A DNA stretch of 37,543 nt from positions 1-37,543 of the forward strand of contig DJGJ01000042.1 in NCBI GenBank assembly GCA_002432715.1. Direction: 5' to 3'. Source of the DNA: Sphaerochaeta sp. UBA5849. GTDB taxonomy: Bacteria > Spirochaetota > Spirochaetia > Sphaerochaetales > Sphaerochaetaceae. The notes beneath the pieces were generated by a model, which did no database searches, was not told where the DNA came from, and saw only the letters and a list, made by a program, of their open reading frames with translations. The position numbers and the translations under genes were made by a program. This document shows positions 33,918 through 37,543 of the stretch, one piece after another (within the stretch, counting starts at the first letter, position 1; every line of letters starts with the position of its first letter).

Positions 33918-34775
33918 ATGGATTATTCCCAGTATGCAAAGAATACGAAATTTTATTCTGGCAGTGAGGAAAAGATTGGTATTACCATCGGCTGCACAGA
34001 CTATATACTCAAGTTTCAAAAATCCAGTGAGACTGGGCTGCTGAACAATACTATCTGTGAGTACATCGGATGTCATGTTTTTCAGATGCTGGGTATGCCT
34101 GTCCAAGAGACTTTTCTTGGAACCTATTCGGGCAGAGACGTAGTTGCACTTGAAGATTTTGTCAAGGAAAATCAGAAGTTTGTTCCGTTCAACGAAGTGG
34201 GGGATTCATCACTGGAACATGACCGAGATACGTATCAATACTCCTACTCCGATATCATGAGGATGCTTGAAGAGAATACAAAACTGACACGGATACCCGA
34301 AACAATCAATCAGTTTTGGCGTATCTATATCATAGACGCCTTGTTGGGGAATTTCGATAGACATGGCTCGAACTGGGGTTTTATCAAGGAGAACAATCGC
34401 TACACCCTTGCTCCGGTTTTCGATAATGGATCCTGTCTTTTTCCAAGAATACACACTGATGAGGCTTGTTTGGAAATAATTCGTGATCAGACCGAGATCA
34501 GTAAGCGGGTTTATACGTTTCCTACATCACAAATAAAGCTCAATAATGTAAAGAGCTCATATTTTGAAATTATTCACAGCCTCCAATTTCCTGAGTGCAA
34601 TACTGCATTACAGGACATAACAAGCAAGGTGGATATGCAACAAATCGGTGCATTCATCGATTCAATTGAGCAAATAAGCGAAATTCAGAAAGAGTTCTAT
34701 ATAACCATGCTGAGAGCCCGCTATGAGAAAATTCTTCTTGCTTCCTATAAGAAGCTGTGCGAGGGAACTCCATGA
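33918..34775 (+). CDS. CtkA/HipA-like Ser/Thr protein kinase
   Basis: This 285-residue protein carries the HipA C-terminal kinase fold. A possible ATP-site lysine is Lys32 (YILKF); catalytic loop NFDRHGSNWG (Asp147, Asn152) and metal-binding FDNG (Asp169) are intact. It lacks the HipA N-terminal subdomain, as does Helicobacter CtkA, a stand-alone kinase of similar size. AGAGGAAA before the ATG at 33,918 and the promoter at 33,871-33,899 set the start. HipA kinases act as toxins by phosphorylating translation factors; CtkA is a secreted effector. No signal peptide is seen. It overlaps the next gene by ATGA, so the two are made together. Confidence 0.82.
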   Translation: MDYSQYAKNTKFYSGSEEKIGITIGCTDYILKFQKSSETGLLNNTICEYIGCHVFQMLGMPVQETFLGTYSGRDVVALEDFVKENQKFVPFNEVGDSSLEHDRDTYQYSYSDIMRMLEENTKLTRIPETINQFWRIYIIDALLGNFDRHGSNWGFIKENNRYTLAPVFDNGSCLFPRIHTDEACLEIIRDQTEISKRVYTFPTSQIKLNNVKSSYFEIIHSLQFPECNTALQDITSKVDMQQIGAFIDSIEQISEIQKEFYITMLRARYEKILLASYKKLCEGTP

Positions 34776-35596
34776 AAAGGAATACAGATATCACCACTCC
34801 CATCTCCTCGGATGTGAAGCGAATATACAGCCTCTCGGGTGAGATTTGTTTCGCATACACCAAGACAACCTTGTTCAAGGTTGCGAAGATCACCTACGAC
34901 CTGTTCGAAGATGAGTCGTATCAATATATCTTTGAACCCTACTATGATGTGGTGGATGGATTGGTACTGGTTGATTGGGGCGGGATTCCTGGTATAAACC
35001 TGGATCTCAGGCGCGAGCGCTACTATCGTGTTGGTGTGATTCCCACGTTCATCAGCGAGCGGACCCCTTCACCGAGCCGAGTGAATCTCAAGGAGGAGCT
35101 AGAGAGAGCAAATCTGGATTATCTGAACCGCCTGCAGTGGCTGATCAACACCGATACGGTATATACCGGTGACAAGCTGATCGTACAGCAGGACGGTTTC
35201 AACAACTTCACCGGCTTTTCAACCAAAAGTGCACAATGGCATGCGCTCTCGGTCCTCCAGCTATTGGGAATGAGGTTGCCGATCGACATCGATGGTATCC
35301 ATTTCTCCGATCAAGAACGAAGCACCCTCATCAAGGCTTATCTAATCGAGTATGAGTTTTTGGCAACCAAGAGGCGACAGCGGCAGAATATCGGCCAGCT
35401 GGAGGCAAAAGAGCGGGGTGTCTACACAGGAAGAAAGCCCATCGAGGTCTCCCTGCCGTTGTTGGATGAAGTGAGACAGAAACTGAAAGCAGGTCGCATC
35501 ACACTTAAGGATGCTCTTGCGATCACCAAGCTGTCAAAGGCGACGTTGTATAGGAAATTCAAGCAGTTGGAAGAGTCTCAAAACAGGAAGGTATAA
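34772..35596 (+). CDS. Kinase-coupled regulator with resolvase-type C-terminal HTH
   Basis: This 274-residue protein has an N-terminal 190 residues of no family I recognise (GIPGINLDLRRERYYRVG and PTFISERTPS are distinctive). Residues 195-223 (KRRQRQNIGQLEAKERGVYTGRKP) read like the catalytic-to-DNA-binding linker of serine resolvases. Residues 225-265 form a Hin/resolvase-type helix-turn-helix (GRITLKDALAITKLSKATLYRKF). There is no recombinase catalytic domain. The start at 34,772 overlaps the kinase stop, with GAGGGAA upstream. It may be a kinase partner, antidote or autoregulator; this is inference. Confidence 0.62.
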   Translation: MKRNTDITTPISSDVKRIYSLSGEICFAYTKTTLFKVAKITYDLFEDESYQYIFEPYYDVVDGLVLVDWGGIPGINLDLRRERYYRVGVIPTFISERTPSPSRVNLKEELERANLDYLNRLQWLINTDTVYTGDKLIVQQDGFNNFTGFSTKSAQWHALSVLQLLGMRLPIDIDGIHFSDQERSTLIKAYLIEYEFLATKRRQRQNIGQLEAKERGVYTGRKPIEVSLPLLDEVRQKLKAGRITLKDALAITKLSKATLYRKFKQLEESQNRKV

Positions 35597-35622
35597 CTGT
35601 ATGAGACTGACAAGAAGCCTCA

Positions 35623-36819
35623 TCAATACATCATGCCGAGCAGCCACAAAGGGATGGTTCTGTCTCCCGGATAATCAGTATCATCCCTGATGACAAAATC
35701 AGCCTTTTTTAGACTTTTTGAGGAGCCTCCCACTTCAATTTTTATATGGTTGCTCGCAGCCTCAAAGGGTTTGGACAGCACAAAATCGCCTGTGGTTTCA
35801 TCTTTTACAGCTTCCACCAGGAAGCCACCGGCGGTACAAAGCATAGCAACCATGGCCTCCCTTGCATTACCGATATTACCTCCTAGCACCGTATAGAATG
35901 CCGGGTCAGAAAAAAACAGTTTTTCGCCGGCTGTTTTTACTTTGGTGTCGTGTTCCTTGCGAATAATTCGGAGTAGGTCAACTGCTTCCATCACATTCAG
36001 AAGTTGATACAACTTATCGGCTCCTACCGACCAATCACTACACAACGAACGTACCTGGAGTCTTGGAATAGACGAATTGGCCAGAGTACCGGTTATTGCC
36101 TTCATCAATCGTAGATTGCCATCGCTGAAGCTAGGTAGGAAGAATGGAATATCACTATAGAGTGTTTTATCCAGAATGGAGAGCATGCGATCATGAAAAT
36201 CTCCTTCACTGTAGAAGGGTCGAGTACCTATGCTCCTGTATGTCATGAAGGCAGAGAGGATGTTCGGAGAAGGTTGCAAGGGCAGCTGTCCACTTGGGTT
36301 GAATGGGTTGTACGTAGGATGCTCTGTACCGGTTTCAAGATAGAGGAACTCACGAAATGAGAGAAGCGGCATATCGATATGAACAAAACGGCGGGATAGG
36401 TCGCCTTTGCCCATTCGTAGGCAGAGCGATGGTGAATCGCTTATCCACAACGTATGTTTGGGGAAATCATCGTAGAGAGCCTTTAGATGAATGCTCCAGT
36501 CTTTTGCAAAATGGACTTCATCGATAATTACACCTGCGTAGCCCGCGAGAAAAATGGATGAAACTATTTCATAGAGGCCTTCACTTCCCAGTGTAGGATT
36601 ATCAGCAGATAGGTAAAGCAGCCTCTCTCTATGGGTCTCAAAGAATTTTTGTGCGTGGTAGAGAAGAAATGTTGTTTTTCCAACCCCTCTTGGACCAGTA
36701 AGCATAGTAGTTCTGGGGAGAGTCTCCCGATGTCTGACAAATGGACGAAATCGGGCAGGAAGTGAGGCAATACGTCGTTTCATGGTAGCTTCAAGTTCTG
36801 CAATACGTTGAATAGTCAT
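35623..36819 (-). CDS. AAA_14/DUF4143-type P-loop ATPase
   Basis: The protein has 398 residues. Walker A GPRGVGKTT (42-50), Walker B VIIDE (97-101), a sensor-like WISDSPS and the FREFLYLETG segment typical of AAA_14 ATPases are visible. A C-terminal DUF4143-like part follows, with a winged-helix stretch around LQVRSLCSDWSVGADKLYQLLNVMEAVDLLR and a nuclease-like DFVLSKPF...HIKIEVGG. Cellular role of the family is poorly known. The predicted -10 box ends only six bases before the ATG, so the message may be leaderless. Three palindromes lie over and upstream of the promoter. Confidence 0.83.
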   Translation of the reverse strand: MTIQRIAELEATMKRRIASLPARFRPFVRHRETLPRTTMLTGPRGVGKTTFLLYHAQKFFETHRERLLYLSADNPTLGSEGLYEIVSSIFLAGYAGVIIDEVHFAKDWSIHLKALYDDFPKHTLWISDSPSLCLRMGKGDLSRRFVHIDMPLLSFREFLYLETGTEHPTYNPFNPSGQLPLQPSPNILSAFMTYRSIGTRPFYSEGDFHDRMLSILDKTLYSDIPFFLPSFSDGNLRLMKAITGTLANSSIPRLQVRSLCSDWSVGADKLYQLLNVMEAVDLLRIIRKEHDTKVKTAGEKLFFSDPAFYTVLGGNIGNAREAMVAMLCTAGGFLVEAVKDETTGDFVLSKPFEAASNHIKIEVGGSSKSLKKADFVIRDDTDYPGDRTIPLWLLGMMY

Positions 36820-36825
36820 GTATAT

Positions 36826-36854
36826 ATGATAGAGGCCAAACGTTCCTGAGTCAA
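36826..36854 (-). promoter_or_regulatory. Strong promoter of the AAA_14 ATPase gene
   Basis: On the minus strand TTGACT (36849-36854), a 17-bp spacer and TATCAT (36826-36831) form a near-consensus promoter. Only six bases separate the -10 box from the ATG. The -35 box is inside palindrome 1 of the array at 36842-36920. Confidence 0.7.
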
Positions 36855-36920
36855 GAACGAAAACGTAATAATGTTCCTAATACAGGAACGAAAACACAAA
36901 TATGTTCCTGTTGCAGGAAT
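36842..36920 (-). repeat. Three 17-bp palindromes at exact 31-bp spacing
   Basis: Palindromes of form GTTCCTG-N3-CAGGAAC lie at 36842-36858 (one mismatched pair), 36873-36889 and 36904-36920. Starts are exactly 31 bp apart (about three helical turns), so all face the same side of the DNA. The linkers after the first two both begin GAAAAC. The first covers the -35 box of the ATPase promoter. Confidence 0.85.
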
Positions 36921-37400
36921 AGAGGCTTGATACAAGGCAGCCAAGGCCTCTATGCGACGCTTCATTTCAGAGCGGATATGCAGTGGTTCCAAGCATTCAC
37001 ACTCTGCACCAAAACTGAACAGGATCTGGTAGTAATAGTCATTCTCCATGAAGGGAAAAGCAACGAGGTAATGCACAGGCCCATCAGGCTGGAAGTGGTC
37101 ATAGGTGCAATATTCAAGCACCTTGTCCATGACCGAGGTATGAATCCGAATAGTGATAGTTGTGTGTAATGGCAGTAAAGCATCCGGATACTCAAACTGT
37201 GGCTTAGGGTATTCCTTGGGGGTGAACGACTGCTCAAGCACGTACAGGTTCAGTGTCCTGGATAGCCTGAACAACCGAAAATCATTGCGTGTATGGCAAT
37301 ATCCCTGCTAATACCGATGACTGTTCTTTACCACGAATTGATAGGGTGTCGCTGTCCGGGTGGTTCTCTTTCCAAAGCGGTCTGCATACTCAAACGTTCG

Positions 37401-37543
37401 TTAATGTTACACCTTGGCAGTTCCTATACGTGGGATTTCAAAATCATGCAGTCAAGCTCTCTGGCATTGCATTCACAACAAAGAGCCCCACTTCTTCTGG
37501 AGAACTCCAGAAAATATGGGGCTAGTAGCTCGTAACACTTAAA
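37401..37543. other. No recognisable gene at window end
   Basis: Frames on both strands are short and match nothing I recognise. On the minus strand one frame has a Cys-rich stretch (ALCCECNARELDC) ending at a stop. It could be the remains of the regulator's N-terminus or the tail of another gene beyond the window. Confidence 0.3.

Larger units (their letters stand above)
36816..37400 (-). pseudogene. Decayed WYL-domain transcriptional regulator (YafY type)
   Basis: The open part (36816-37307, first usable start TTG at 37272-37274) reads GYCHTRNDFRLFRLSRTLNL, then a C-terminal WCX-like domain with VHYLVAFPF...FSFGAECECLEPLHIRSEMKRRIEALAALY, as in YafY-type regulators. In the same frame further upstream (37311-37400) TPYQFVVKNSHRY continues the WYL core, but a TAG stop (37308-37310) stands where the family has the Leu of the WYL motif. 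No N-terminal helix-turn-helix is found in the remaining window. The last 35 or so residues are read through the palindrome array and look non-native. It overlaps the ATPase start by ATGA. Confidence 0.68.

Noticed and set aside
34772..35596. Serine recombinase gene
   Set aside because: Only the C-terminal linker and HTH are resolvase-like; no catalytic Ser domain or inverted attachment sites are visible.
36842..36920. 31-bp repeats as a small CRISPR array or plasmid iterons
   Set aside because: The repeats are contiguous palindromes with similar linkers and no unique spacers, and there is no cas or rep gene; a promoter sits in the first unit.

Overview
The window reads as chromosome of a Gram-negative, spirochaete-like bacterium, probably close to Sphaerochaeta. 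This is an inference from the Sec signal peptides, relaxed lipoboxes, predicted outer-membrane barrels ending in N-F, and the YDG/MBG/DUF1566 surface lipoproteins. No rRNA, tRNA, CRISPR array, transposase or phage gene is visible.

Positions 1-11,670 form a divergent cluster for recovering peptidoglycan fragments. On the minus strand lie a DUF2200 gene, a MurR/RpiR regulator and the MurNAc-6P etherase murQ. On the plus strand runs a tight nine-gene operon: anhydro-MurNAc kinase (anmK), a five-gene peptide-type ABC importer, an L-Ala-D/L-Glu-type dipeptide epimerase, a GNAT acetyltransferase, and a serine hydrolase resembling the AmiE/YbbE amidases of Bacillus muropeptide rescue. Together they would import muropeptides or murein peptides, strip the peptide, convert anhydroMurNAc to GlcNAc-6P and feed the dipeptide into general metabolism.

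Positions 11,686-16,760 (minus strand) hold a sugar ABC importer operon (ATPase, permease, binding protein) that ends with its own LacI-type regulator. A LacI-like operator lies in front of the first gene.

Positions 16,891-31,221 (minus strand) are the most striking part: two tandem, diverged copies of a four-gene cassette. Each copy holds a LytTR response regulator, an AgrC-like GHKL sensor kinase, a small outer-membrane-type protein and a giant (about 1,330-residue) lipoprotein of YDG/MBG/Ig-like repeats with a DUF1566 (Lcl-C-like) tip. Both copies keep the same regulatory layout. A TAGACT-17-TA(C/T)A(G/C)T promoter precedes the regulator. In the gap between kinase and surface genes there is a pair of direct hexamer repeats with exact 21-bp period, as expected for LytTR proteins, followed by an extended -10 box. 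I read this as a duplicated, self-contained signal-controlled surface-display system.

Positions 31,353-37,543 are an accessory region. It holds a sedoheptulokinase-like FGGY kinase, a remnant of a GyrI-like effector-binding protein, a small membrane protein, a small HTH protein, and a CtkA/HipA-like kinase translationally coupled to a regulator with a resolvase-type C-terminal DNA-binding tail, behind a nested inverted repeat. It ends with an AAA_14/DUF4143-type ATPase whose apparently leaderless promoter carries three 17-bp palindromes spaced exactly 31 bp. These palindromes sit inside the tail of a decayed WYL-regulator gene with an in-frame stop.
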